Source: CAYZMS01 sp964479625 (GTDB lineage Bacteria; Bacteroidota; Bacteroidia; Chitinophagales; Saprospiraceae). Taken from it: DNA of 64,000 nucleotides. The stretch is taken from assembly GCA_964479625.1 (NCBI GenBank), contig CAYZMS010000001.1, forward strand, positions 1 through 64,000. Reading direction: 5' to 3'. Within the stretch, counting starts at the first letter, position 1; every line of letters starts with the position of its first letter. Both the position numbers and the translations under genes were made by a program. Of this stretch, positions 1 through 8,148 are shown in pieces. The notes beneath the pieces are model-generated. The model made no database searches and was not told the origin of the DNA. It saw only the letters and a list, made by a program, of their open reading frames with translations.

Positions 1-21
1 TATTGTTCAAAATTAATGAAA

Positions 22-52
22 CCGCCCAGTACGTGAAACGTACGCTGGGTGG
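22..52. terminator. Imperfect hairpin, possible terminator
   Basis: CCGCCCAG (22-29) plus TACGT pairs with ACGTA plus CTGGGTGG (45-52) around a GAA loop, with a 2-nt bulge and one G-T pair. No T tract follows, so on its own it is a weak terminator. Confidence 0.35.
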
Positions 53-63
53 TGTTAGAGGAC

Positions 64-96
64 GAAACGAGCGATGGATTATCCATCGCTCGTTTC
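64..96. terminator. Perfect 16-bp hairpin
   Basis: The arm at 64-79 (GAAACGAGCGATGGAT) is exactly complementary to 81-96, leaving almost no loop. The 3' flank is pyrimidine-rich (TCTCCTACTC) rather than a pure T tract. It most likely ends the transcript of a gene lying left of the window. Confidence 0.5.
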
Positions 97-221
97 TCCT
101 ACTCGATTGCACTTTATCCCATTGCGTTTTTGCGAGGTACTTTCTTAAACTCCAGGGTTCCCTGCCAGTTGCAGTCTATTAGTTTCCTTACCGAATTTTG
201 TACTCCGCCCTCCAATTATGG

Positions 222-237
222 TACCTAATATTAGGTA
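222..237. promoter_or_regulatory. 16-bp perfect palindrome, candidate operator of the heme operon
   Basis: TACCTAATATTAGGTA reads the same on both strands. Part of the right half-site (TAGGTATT) recurs about 30 bp downstream near 265-272, close to where the promoter should be. A palindrome plus a repeated half-site just upstream of a heme-uptake operon suggests a dimeric metal- or heme-responsive repressor. The regulator is not identified, and the order of half-sites is not that of a classic Fur or DtxR box. Confidence 0.45.
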
Positions 238-335
238 TTCCCTTCATTCGAGAATTATTAAAACTAGGTATTTATTTGTATTCAGTCTAAATAAGCGTTG
301 TTTTTTTTAACCCCATTCTCTAAATTGCCCCAGAA

Positions 336-1628
336 ATGAAAAAGAGAATAATGAGAACGACACTTTTACTTACCATGCTTTTCTGGGGTACCATTTCAGG
401 AAAGGCGCAATTTGAAGTGCTTTCCATGGGCCCAAATTATGAGAACCCTTTCTTTTACGATATCGAAAATGGAACCGTTACTACTTTTTCCTATTCTGAT
501 TGGGATATTGCTTTCGCAGTTCAAAACCAGCGGGACCTGGGCATATTTGTGAACGAGGGCGTATCCAGTTCCAGCGAAAACCCAGAAGGGGAGGTATCGC
601 TTTTTGTCACCGCAAGTAGGGATTTTGAAACAACTGATACTACAGGAATGGAGCGCATCTACAATGATGATGTTTCATGGGACCTTGGAGCTTTTAATCA
701 CGTGGCTTCTCCTGGTGATCCCTTCGACTTTGGGTGGGGAAGTTACGACCCCGTTTCCCACAACGTTTTGGGTACCCGGGTTTTTATTATACAGTTGCGG
801 GACGGCTCTTTCAGAAAGCTCAAGGTGGAGTCTTTGATCCGAGGCACCTACACCTTTACTTATGCCAACCTAGATGGTAGCGGGTTGAGGACCCAAACAT
901 TGAATAAAGGCGATTTTGAAGGGAAAACCCTGGGGTATTTTTCCTTTGCAAAAGAATCCGTTGTGGATCTGGAGCCAGTGGGCTGGGACCTGCTTTTTAC
1001 CCGCTATGTTGCCTCTGTTCCTTTCGATGATGGCTCTGGCGAGACTTTGGATTATGTGGTGACTGGTACACTTAGCAATCGTGGCCTGCAGGTGGCCCAG
1101 GTGGATAGGATAGATGTCGGGACGGTTAAGTACGAAGATTACCTTGAGCAGTTCTCAGATACGGTAAGTATCATCGGCTATGATTGGAAGGAATTTGACA
1201 TCAACACCTTTCAATGGTCATTGCCGACCGATCGGGTTTATTTCCTGCAAAATGATTCTGGAGAAGTATGGAAAATTCAATTCATTGATTTCGAAGGCTC
1301 CCTTACAGGTGGCTTTACTTTCGAGAAAAACTTTGAAGGGGTAGTTACTTCGGTGACTGACCTTGCCCGCAACTTTAAATCTTTTCAGCTTGGACCGAAT
1401 CCGGTAGTTGATCAGTTGGAAGTGCAGGTTGAGCTAAAAACCGCTGCTCGGTCAGGTACCCTAGGGATAGTTAACAACTTCGGGCAGCTCCTTTGGCAGA
1501 CCCCCATTGAAATAGGAAAGGGTCAGCAAAGCGAGTATGTCCCGGTAGGTAATCTGCCGGCAGGCCTGTATTTTTTAAGTATTCGGTCGGGTGCAGACTT
1601 CGTTAGTCGACCCTTTGTTAAACAGTAG
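336..1628 (+). CDS. HmuY-like heme-binding protein with T9SS sorting domain
   Basis: This 430-residue secreted protein opens the heme operon. A Sec signal peptide (about 1-25, ending GKAQ) comes first. Two HmuY-like units follow. Unit 1 has a WD motif at 56-57 and the hallmark pair IIQLRDGSFRKLKV (about 150-163) and YTFTYANLDGS (172-182). Unit 2 has WD at 217-218, then NDSGEVWKIQFIDFEG (306-321) and GGFTFEKN (325-332). Residues from about 350 form a T9SS type A sorting domain (GPNPVVDQLEVQV... to the C-terminus). Known HmuY proteins are lipoproteins that capture heme and pass it to the TonB receptor HmuR. Here the sorting domain implies export through T9SS to the surface. His121 and His142 are possible heme ligands, but this is only a guess. 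The HmuY assignment rests on motif pattern and operon position. Confidence 0.7.
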   Translation: MKKRIMRTTLLLTMLFWGTISGKAQFEVLSMGPNYENPFFYDIENGTVTTFSYSDWDIAFAVQNQRDLGIFVNEGVSSSSENPEGEVSLFVTASRDFETTDTTGMERIYNDDVSWDLGAFNHVASPGDPFDFGWGSYDPVSHNVLGTRVFIIQLRDGSFRKLKVESLIRGTYTFTYANLDGSGLRTQTLNKGDFEGKTLGYFSFAKESVVDLEPVGWDLLFTRYVASVPFDDGSGETLDYVVTGTLSNRGLQVAQVDRIDVGTVKYEDYLEQFSDTVSIIGYDWKEFDINTFQWSLPTDRVYFLQNDSGEVWKIQFIDFEGSLTGGFTFEKNFEGVVTSVTDLARNFKSFQLGPNPVVDQLEVQVELKTAARSGTLGIVNNFGQLLWQTPIEIGKGQQSEYVPVGNLPAGLYFLSIRSGADFVSRPFVKQ

Positions 1629-1648
1629 TTCACCTTATTTAGAATAAC

Positions 1649-2539
1649 ATGCTAACTCATTTTGTATATCGATTTGGGATATTGCTGCTTGCACTTTCCC
1701 TGTATGCTTGTCAGCCGGCAAGTACGGAGGAAATACCAGAGCAAAGGGAAAGAGCACCACGGATTATTTCCCTAAGTGGTTTTCTTTCAGAATTACTTTT
1801 CGAGTTGGAACAAGGAGCGTATATGGTTGGCCGGGACGTCACCACCAGTTATCCGCCTGAAGCTTATGCTCTGCCCAATCTTGGGCATATCAGTCAACTT
1901 AATCCAGAGGCTATCCTCGAATTGTCTCCCGATTATATTTTCATAGAGGAAGAGCAGGTGGGACAAACAGAAGCCTTGGCGCAGTTGCAACAGTCCGGTA
2001 TTGAAGTAGTTGCCGTTCCAACTCGCCCAAGCCTCGATAATGCCCTCCATGCTTCAAAAGTCATTGGTAAGTATCTGGAGGTTCCTGGTTCTGCTGTTCA
2101 GATCATGGCACAAAAGATCGAAAAGGATAGCCTAAGGCTTGCAGAACAAATTGCGAACAAGACTACCAAACCCAGCGTACTGTTCATTTATGCTCGCGGT
2201 GCGGGCCGCTTAATGGTTGGCGGAAGAAATACAGACGCAGCGGTTATGATCGAAAAAGCAGGTGGAAAAAACGCCATGCAGTCCTTTGATGATTACCGGG
2301 TACTTACCGCAGAAGGATTGCTGGAAGCTGCTCCCGAAGTAATTTTGATGTTCAAGAGTGGACTGGAAAGCCTGGACGGAAAGGCAGGTCTAGCTCAGAT
2401 TCCGGGTATTCAACAAACCCCAGCCTGGAAAAATGACCGGATCATTACTATGGATGGACACTTACTGACGGCTTTTGGTCCAAGGGCTGGGGAAGCTGCT
2501 TTAGAGCTGGAAGAAGCCCTGAGGGTTGCCCCTCAATAA
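1649..2539 (+). CDS. hmuT: Heme ABC transporter substrate-binding lipoprotein
   Basis: A 296-residue periplasmic binding protein of the cobalamin/iron-siderophore/heme class (BtuF/HmuT fold). The N-terminus has a lipoprotein signal ending LSLYAC, so it is probably tethered to a membrane. The core begins with RIISLSGFLSELLFEL, followed by VGRDVTTSYPPEA, the usual opening of this family, then ISQLNPEAILELSPDYIF and the helical backbone to the C-terminal lobe. It starts 20 bp after the HmuY-like gene and precedes the permease. It should collect heme delivered to the periplasm by the outer membrane receptor and present it to the HmuU/HmuV importer. Heme rather than B12 as substrate is inferred from the neighbouring hmuS. 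Confidence 0.87.
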   Translation: MLTHFVYRFGILLLALSLYACQPASTEEIPEQRERAPRIISLSGFLSELLFELEQGAYMVGRDVTTSYPPEAYALPNLGHISQLNPEAILELSPDYIFIEEEQVGQTEALAQLQQSGIEVVAVPTRPSLDNALHASKVIGKYLEVPGSAVQIMAQKIEKDSLRLAEQIANKTTKPSVLFIYARGAGRLMVGGRNTDAAVMIEKAGGKNAMQSFDDYRVLTAEGLLEAAPEVILMFKSGLESLDGKAGLAQIPGIQQTPAWKNDRIITMDGHLLTAFGPRAGEAALELEEALRVAPQ

Positions 2540-2572
2540 GCCGGGATTTTTACAGAATAATTAGTTAGAAAG

Positions 2573-3607
2573 ATGAACGCAGCCATAAAGGATACACTTT
2601 TTTCTTTGCCGGTATTAGGGGCATTGCTATTGTTGAGTTTGTTGAGTGCTTTGTTTTTTGGAGCTTACAGGTTGAGCGCTACGGAGATCCTTCAAACAAT
2701 TCTCAAGCAGTCGGAAAGTCCTACTTCCTTCTTGATCTTGCATATTCGTCTGCCCAGGGTGTTACTGGCTGCATTGGTTGGTGCTGGTCTGGCGATCTCC
2801 GGTGCGTCGATCCAGGGTTTGTTCCGCAACCCGCTAGCAGACCAAACCCTGATTGGCGTAACCAGCGGAGCAATGCTTTTTGCCGTTACCGCCATTATGT
2901 TAATGGGATGGGGTTTACTGGCTTTTCCAGAGGTCGTGGTGCCCTTTGTAGTAACAGTGGCTGCCTTTGTCGGTGGGCTTTTAACGACTTTCCTAGTGTA
3001 TCGCTTATCAAAACAAGGTGGTAAAACTAACGTGATGACCATGCTCTTGGCAGGAATTGCTATTTCTGCCTTTGCCGCCGCGGCAGCCGGAATATTTATT
3101 TACTTGTCGGATGATCAACGCCTTCGGGACATTACCTTTTGGAGCCTGGGTAGTTTTAATGGTTCGGGTTGGCTACAGTTGATCATTGCTGGCCCTATCA
3201 TCCTGGGGGGAATCTTGTTGGTATTACCTTATAGTAAAGCCCTTAATGCTATTCTCCTTGGTGAGGCCGAAGCTCAATACCTGGGGATACGGGTAGAAAT
3301 AGTGAAGACAAGAGTGATACTGCTGACCGCCCTAATGGTAGGGGTCAGCATCGCTATGAGTGGTATCATTGGGTTTGTTGGGCTCATTATTCCACACTTT
3401 TTACGATTACTTAAAGGAGCAGATTATCGTTATTTACTTAGAAGCTCCGCTTTAGCCGGTGCCATCTTCCTGGTTGTTACCGATACCCTAAGCCGAACGG
3501 TAATTGCACCTGCTGAACTACCCATCGGTATTCTAACCTCCATGATCGGGGCACCATTCTTTCTTTGGCTACTGTTGCGAACAAGAAAAGAACACCGTAT
3601 CACATGA
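2573..3607 (+). CDS. hmuU: Heme ABC transporter permease, FecCD family
   Basis: A 344-residue polytopic membrane protein with about ten hydrophobic segments. It shows FecCD/BtuC hallmarks: LHIRLPRVLLAALVGAGLAISGASIQGLFRNPLADQ near residues 55-90, the coupling region GEAEAQYLGIRVE (about 225-237), and GIIGFVGLIIPHFLRLLKG (about 262-280). It forms the inner-membrane channel with HmuV as ATPase and HmuT as donor. Its stop codon overlaps the hmuV start in an ATGA at 3604-3607, so the two are translationally coupled. Length is normal for the family. Confidence 0.9.
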   Translation: MNAAIKDTLFSLPVLGALLLLSLLSALFFGAYRLSATEILQTILKQSESPTSFLILHIRLPRVLLAALVGAGLAISGASIQGLFRNPLADQTLIGVTSGAMLFAVTAIMLMGWGLLAFPEVVVPFVVTVAAFVGGLLTTFLVYRLSKQGGKTNVMTMLLAGIAISAFAAAAAGIFIYLSDDQRLRDITFWSLGSFNGSGWLQLIIAGPIILGGILLVLPYSKALNAILLGEAEAQYLGIRVEIVKTRVILLTALMVGVSIAMSGIIGFVGLIIPHFLRLLKGADYRYLLRSSALAGAIFLVVTDTLSRTVIAPAELPIGILTSMIGAPFFLWLLLRTRKEHRIT

Positions 3608-4449
3608 TCGATGTACAAGCCATATCAGTTGAGAAGGGAAAAAAACGTATCGTTAAGCAGGTCAGCTTCAAGATTCGACCCGGTCAAATCTCTGTTGTCT
3701 TGGGTAAAAATGGCGCTGGTAAGTCTTCTTTGATGGAAGTGCTTACAGGGCTTTATCCGCCAAGTGAAGGTAGGATAAAGTGGGAAGGTATAGCCCTAAA
3801 GACAATGGATTTGAGTAAACTGGCCAAGCGTCGAGCTGTTCTGTCGCAACAGGTACAAGTGGCCTTCGCCCTTAGGGTGCAGGAATTACTGGAAATGGGT
3901 ACTTATGTGACCCAACAACCCTTAAGGCCTCTATACACCAAAAGGCTAATCGAAGAGGCATTGGAGGAAGTTCGACTTCCCGGTATCGAAAAGCGGTTTT
4001 TTCACACCCTTTCCGGAGGAGAGCAAAAGCGGGTTCTTCTAGCCAAATGTATTGTTCAACTAAACGCATGTTCCGATGCAGCGTATACGAAATACCTTTT
4101 CCTGGACGAGCCTACGGCCGGTCTGGATATCGAACAACAGTGCCATTTTATTGGGATTATAAAGGATTGGGTCAAAAAACGGGGAGCAGGGGTCTTCACT
4201 ATTTTGCACGATATAAATCTGGCTGCACAAGTAGCCGATGAGATCATCCTTTTAAAAGAAGGGGTTTTGATCGATAAGGGGAGCCCAGAAGAGGTCTTAA
4301 ATTCTGCGCTAATAGAAAAGGTGTTTGATATTCAAGCAATTGTAAGGCCTCATCCCGTATTGGGTTCTCCGCATATTATCCCTTTGCCCAGGTCACTGGG
4401 CAGGCAGGTGGGGCAATTATCACTGGACGTTCAAAATCAGTCAATATGA
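3604..4449 (+). CDS. hmuV: Heme ABC transporter ATP-binding protein
   Basis: This ATPase powers heme import through HmuU. It has Walker A GKNGAGKSS (about 35-43), the signature LSGGEQKR (about 136-143), Walker B YLFLDEPTAGLD (about 165-176) and the H-loop ILHDINLAAQVAD. I chose the ATG at 3604 because it overlaps the hmuU stop (ATGA) and gives the usual family N-terminus MIDVQAISVEKG. The longer in-frame start at 3565 would lie inside hmuU and add 13 atypical residues. The gene ends in another ATGA overlap with hmuS at 4446. The protein is 281 residues. Confidence 0.9.
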   Translation: MIDVQAISVEKGKKRIVKQVSFKIRPGQISVVLGKNGAGKSSLMEVLTGLYPPSEGRIKWEGIALKTMDLSKLAKRRAVLSQQVQVAFALRVQELLEMGTYVTQQPLRPLYTKRLIEEALEEVRLPGIEKRFFHTLSGGEQKRVLLAKCIVQLNACSDAAYTKYLFLDEPTAGLDIEQQCHFIGIIKDWVKKRGAGVFTILHDINLAAQVADEIILLKEGVLIDKGSPEEVLNSALIEKVFDIQAIVRPHPVLGSPHIIPLPRSLGRQVGQLSLDVQNQSI

Positions 4450-5534
4450 AGAACATTTATCAACTAAGACGACAACTGGCGGAGTTGAAATCAACAGAAC
4501 CCAGATTACGGAATCGGGACCTGGCTGGTCGACTGAGCATCAGTGAGGCCGAATTACTGAGCCTCCACTTGGGTGAAGGAGTAACCTTGCTACAAACCGA
4601 TACCACCCCGGATAAGGTCAACTGGAAAGCCCTTATCTCTTCAATTCATGAAATGGGCTATGTAATGGCCCTGACCCGTAATGAGCATTGCGTGCATGAA
4701 CGCAAAGGGGTATATGATAATATCGAATTCTACCAGGGCGCTCATAATATGGGAGTAGCAGTGAATCCTGATATTGACCTGCGCTTTTTTATGAATGAAT
4801 GGTTGTATGGTCTGGCCGTTGAAATGCCGAGAGGCAATACCAATCTTTATTCTTTTCAATTTTTCAACAGTCGGGGGGAAGCCGTACACAAGATCTTTTC
4901 GACCTCTAAGTCGAATATAGAAGCTTATCATCGACTTGTCGAACGCTTCAAAGCAAAGGAGCAGTTGCCCTTGACAGATGTTGACCCTTCCCCATATGCA
5001 CGGAAAACCCAAACTCCCGATAGGGCAATAGATATTATCGGGTTTCAGGATGCCTGGCTCAACCTGAAAGATACGCACGACTTCTTCGGGATGTTACGAA
5101 AATATAAGGTATCCCGCACTCAGGGCTTGCGGTTAGCACCTGAAGGGTTTACGGAAAAGGTGGACAATAAATCAGTGATTCGAATGCTGGAACTGGCTGC
5201 AGAGCGGGAAGTATCCATAATGTGTTTCCTGCATAGCCGGGGTTGTGTCCAGATCCATAGTGGTCCTGTCAAAAACCTCAACGCCTATGGCGATTGGTAT
5301 AACGTAATGGATCCCAAGTTCAATTTACACCTTAATATGCAGGGCGTTGCGGATACCTGGATCGTCAAAAAGCCGACCTCTGATGGTATCGTGACCAGTC
5401 TGGAGCTGTTCGATGCGGAGGGCAACCTGATCGTTTATTTCTTTGGTGCCCGAAAACCGGGAATCCCAGAGTTGGAAAGCTGGCGGGAGGTAGTCCGGGA
5501 TTTAAAAGAGGTACCTCAACAGACAGAAATGTAG
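4446..5534 (+). CDS. hmuS: Hemin-degrading factor, HemS/ChuS family
   Basis: A 362-residue cytoplasmic protein of the HemS/ChuS family, built of two similar halves. These proteins bind imported heme and either degrade it to release iron or hand it on. The N-terminus (LRRQLAELKSTEPRLRNRDLA...LSISEAELL) is the typical opening. Each half shows the family core: MGYVMALTRNEHCVHERKGVY in the first, and REVSIMCFLHSRGCVQIHSGPVKNL with DPKFNLHLN in the second. It overlaps hmuV by 4 bp and precedes the receptor gene by 21 bp. Its presence is the main reason to call heme, rather than B12 or a siderophore, the substrate of the operon. Confidence 0.9.
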   Translation: MKNIYQLRRQLAELKSTEPRLRNRDLAGRLSISEAELLSLHLGEGVTLLQTDTTPDKVNWKALISSIHEMGYVMALTRNEHCVHERKGVYDNIEFYQGAHNMGVAVNPDIDLRFFMNEWLYGLAVEMPRGNTNLYSFQFFNSRGEAVHKIFSTSKSNIEAYHRLVERFKAKEQLPLTDVDPSPYARKTQTPDRAIDIIGFQDAWLNLKDTHDFFGMLRKYKVSRTQGLRLAPEGFTEKVDNKSVIRMLELAAEREVSIMCFLHSRGCVQIHSGPVKNLNAYGDWYNVMDPKFNLHLNMQGVADTWIVKKPTSDGIVTSLELFDAEGNLIVYFFGARKPGIPELESWREVVRDLKEVPQQTEM

Positions 5535-5555
5535 GTCTGTTTCAAAAAAGAAGAA

Positions 5556-7625
5556 ATGGTTTTTTTTAGAGCCTTGGTATTATTAAGCCTTGGGCTATGG
5601 GTAACCTATTGCCCTATTAAAGCGCAATCTGTAGATTCCGTTTGGCGTTATGTGAATCTGGAAGATGTGGTGGTGACCGCTCAATATGCCCCGACAGATT
5701 CGAGGAATGCCCTTTACCGTGTACAAATTCTCAAGAAAGAAGAAATACAACGGCAAGGGCAGTATAATCTGGCAGATTTGTTGAGTAATCAGTTGAACAT
5801 GCAGGTCAATCCGGATCCTATCCTCGGTAGCGGCCTGCAAATGCAAGGCATTGGAGGGCAGAACATCCAGATAATGATCGATGGTGTTCCTGTTATCGGC
5901 CGTCTAGGAGGTAATATTGACTTGTCTCAGATCAACCTGGCCGATATAGAGCGGGTAGAGATCATCGAGGGGGCAATGTCTGCTCAATATGGAAGTAATG
6001 CCTCTGGGGGAGTGATCAATCTGATCTCCAAAAAGTCGCAATTGGAAGGGTTTAGGGTGGAAAGCCAAAATCAGTATGAAACCGTAGGTATCTGGAATAA
6101 TGCACTAAGCCTTGGAGCTTCATTGGAGAAGCTTTATGTGGGTCTGACGGGAAGCAGGGCTGAATTTCAGTTTGAAGATGAAGAAGCCCTACGGGAGTAT
6201 GAAACTAATGAAACAGCGGATGGCAATACCTTCCGTACTCGGGTAAACCCCTGGAACCCCAAATTACAGTATGGTTTAAATGGAACTCTAGCTTACCGCT
6301 TTTCAGATTCCCTGAAAGCTACTTACCAATACCGCCATTTTGATGAAACCTTGCAGATTTATGGGGAGCGGAGGCGCCCCCAATTTGAGCCTTATGCCTT
6401 TGATGAAACCTTTGTCACTAAACGGCAGGATCATAACCTGCAGTTGGAAGGCTACCTCAATAAAACCATTTACCTGAATACCAGTACTGCTTTTAATACC
6501 TTTCACCGCAGGAATTGGATGGAGCGACTGGAATTTGAAAGTGGATCCCGAAGGCAGCTGAATGGCAGTCAGGATACCACCGAATTTACCGGGCTTTTGC
6601 ATCGAACAAGCCTCAGTACTACAAAAGACAGTCGTTTAAATGGAACCTTGGGTCTAGAGTACCTACACGAAACGGGAGCAGGGGACCGGATCATCGATAG
6701 CACTAGTAATCCTGTCAATACGTCGCAACTCACCAATTACGCCATTTGGCTAGGTAGTTTATATGATTTTGGTGGTGGCTTGGAAGCTGCTGCGAATGTG
6801 CGAATCGGTTACAACAGTAGGTTCGATCACCCGGTGGTGCCATCTGCTCATCTGAAGTACCAGCCAAACCAGAATTGGAGGCTCCGTTTTAGTGCTGCCA
6901 GGGGCTTTCGAGCACCAAGCTTGAAGGAATTGTACAATAGTTTTATTGATGTTAACCATTTTATTGTAGGAAATTCAAGCCTGAAACCTGAGAAATCCCT
7001 CAACTTCTCTATTTCTGTAGAGCACGATCTGTTATCGGCCTCTTCCCATACTTTGACCAGCGAGGTGGTCCTATTTTACAATTCGATAGAAGATCGTATT
7101 GTCCTCGCTGAGTTTGAACCCGCTCGCTTCAATTATCAAAATCTGGATCGGTTCAAGACCAATGGAATTAACCTGGGATTGGAATACCGAAATCCTTCAG
7201 GGCTAAAACTGAAAGGAGGAATGGCATATACCCGCTTATTCAATAATCTTTCCGAAACGTACGATACGGATACCTATACCGGTTTATTCGAGTTGCAAAG
7301 CGAATTATTGGTGCCTTTCTGGACTCTGGACTTCAATCTAACCCATCACTACTTTGGCCGGCAATTGCGTTATTTCGAAAATGCAGAAGGACAACTGGCA
7401 GAAGGCTTCATCGGAGCCTATCACTTATTGAATGCTTCACTAAGTCGGACTTTTTGGGAACAGCGAATATTCCTATCACTCGGGGCAAAAAATATTCTGA
7501 ACACCGAGTCTATTCCCGTAAGCGGTCAAGTGGGTGGGGGAGCTCATGCCTCCTCTAACAACTCCCGGCTAATAGGGTGGGGCAGAAGTTTTTTTATAAA
7601 AGTAGATTTGCGATTTGTTGATTGA
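5556..7625 (+). CDS. hmuR: TonB-dependent heme receptor
   Basis: A 689-residue outer membrane receptor. A signal peptide (about 1-23) is followed by a short segment with LEDVVVTAQYAPTD (about 34-47, TonB-box region). The plug domain follows with LADLLSNQ, IQIMIDGVPVIGR and IERVEIIEGAMSAQYGSNASGGVINLISKK, then a 22-strand-type barrel. RGFRAPSLKELYNSFIDVNHFIVGNSSLKPE near residues 448-480 matches the FRAP region of heme receptors, with GNSSLKPE where NPNL is usual. It is the last gene of the operon, 21 bp after hmuS. It should import heme captured by the upstream HmuY-like protein, energised by TonB-ExbBD, which is not encoded here. The C-terminus ends on an aromatic-containing strand (IKVDLRFVD). 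Confidence 0.87.
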   Translation: MVFFRALVLLSLGLWVTYCPIKAQSVDSVWRYVNLEDVVVTAQYAPTDSRNALYRVQILKKEEIQRQGQYNLADLLSNQLNMQVNPDPILGSGLQMQGIGGQNIQIMIDGVPVIGRLGGNIDLSQINLADIERVEIIEGAMSAQYGSNASGGVINLISKKSQLEGFRVESQNQYETVGIWNNALSLGASLEKLYVGLTGSRAEFQFEDEEALREYETNETADGNTFRTRVNPWNPKLQYGLNGTLAYRFSDSLKATYQYRHFDETLQIYGERRRPQFEPYAFDETFVTKRQDHNLQLEGYLNKTIYLNTSTAFNTFHRRNWMERLEFESGSRRQLNGSQDTTEFTGLLHRTSLSTTKDSRLNGTLGLEYLHETGAGDRIIDSTSNPVNTSQLTNYAIWLGSLYDFGGGLEAAANVRIGYNSRFDHPVVPSAHLKYQPNQNWRLRFSAARGFRAPSLKELYNSFIDVNHFIVGNSSLKPEKSLNFSISVEHDLLSASSHTLTSEVVLFYNSIEDRIVLAEFEPARFNYQNLDRFKTNGINLGLEYRNPSGLKLKGGMAYTRLFNNLSETYDTDTYTGLFELQSELLVPFWTLDFNLTHHYFGRQLRYFENAEGQLAEGFIGAYHLLNASLSRTFWEQRIFLSLGAKNILNTESIPVSGQVGGGAHASSNNSRLIGWGRSFFIKVDLRFVD

Positions 7626-8148
7626 GTCTTTTATACCTTTTCCCACCCGTTCTTCCGGCTTCCCTTTGTGGTTAAAAGTTGTTTCCTATTCCTAAAGAAG
7701 TAGAAAAACGATCCGAAAAAGCAGTACAAATGTTAAAAAAATAAATACATACGGGAGATATTGCCACTTTCAAAGAAGTTCAAAAATCAGAAAAAGAGTC
7801 AACGTGCTTGGTTAAAAGCATGAAAATCATAGAGTTAAGCTTTTTTAGATTTAATTGGCGAATCCAGAGGAGATCAAAAAAGTACTTCAGGTAGGGAAAA
7901 AAATAGTTGACATTTGTATTGTCAGCGGGAAGAAAAAGATCCAACCGGTTAAATAAGAAACATCAACTATTCAATAAAGATTTTCCAGGATGTCGAAAGA
8001 GATATCCTGTTTGGTATGTAGATAGCCTCTCAAAGCTCTTTTGAATACCGGTTAGGTTTCCTAGCCGGTTTTTTTATTTGTACCTTCGACTGCAAAATAC
8101 ATTTAATCGCCGCAATATTCAAGTCTAATCCGGTAAATTTCCAAAAGA
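7626..8148 (+). other. 523-bp gap with a terminator but no gene
   Basis: No convincing coding sequence is seen. Inverted repeats include CAGGAT/ATCCTG near 7986-8009 and a strong terminator hairpin at 8047-8076. That terminator sits about 420 bp after the hmuR stop, so it either ends a very long 3' untranslated region or belongs to a separate non-coding transcript beginning inside the gap. The sequence AACCGGTTA also occurs near 7946-7954, echoing the terminator arm. Confidence 0.45.
8047..8076 (+). terminator. Rho-independent terminator
   Basis: ACCGGTTAGG (8047-8056) pairs with CCTAGCCGGT (8060-8069; one wobble) around TTT and is followed by a run of seven T residues. Confidence 0.8.

Larger units (their letters stand above)
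1..335. other. Intergenic region upstream of the heme operon
   Basis: No gene is visible. The stretch holds two hairpins (22-52 and 64-96) that probably end a transcript entering from the left. A 16-bp perfect palindrome follows at 222-237, and then an AT-rich stretch (about 255-310) where the heme-operon promoter should lie. A sequence close to the Bacteroidota -7 element (TTTATTTG, near 268-277) is present but not a clean TAnnTTTG match. Confidence 0.6.

Noticed and set aside
3565..3603. Longer in-frame start for hmuV
   Set aside because: Would lie inside hmuU and add 13 residues absent from the family; the ATGA overlap at 3604 explains the start better.
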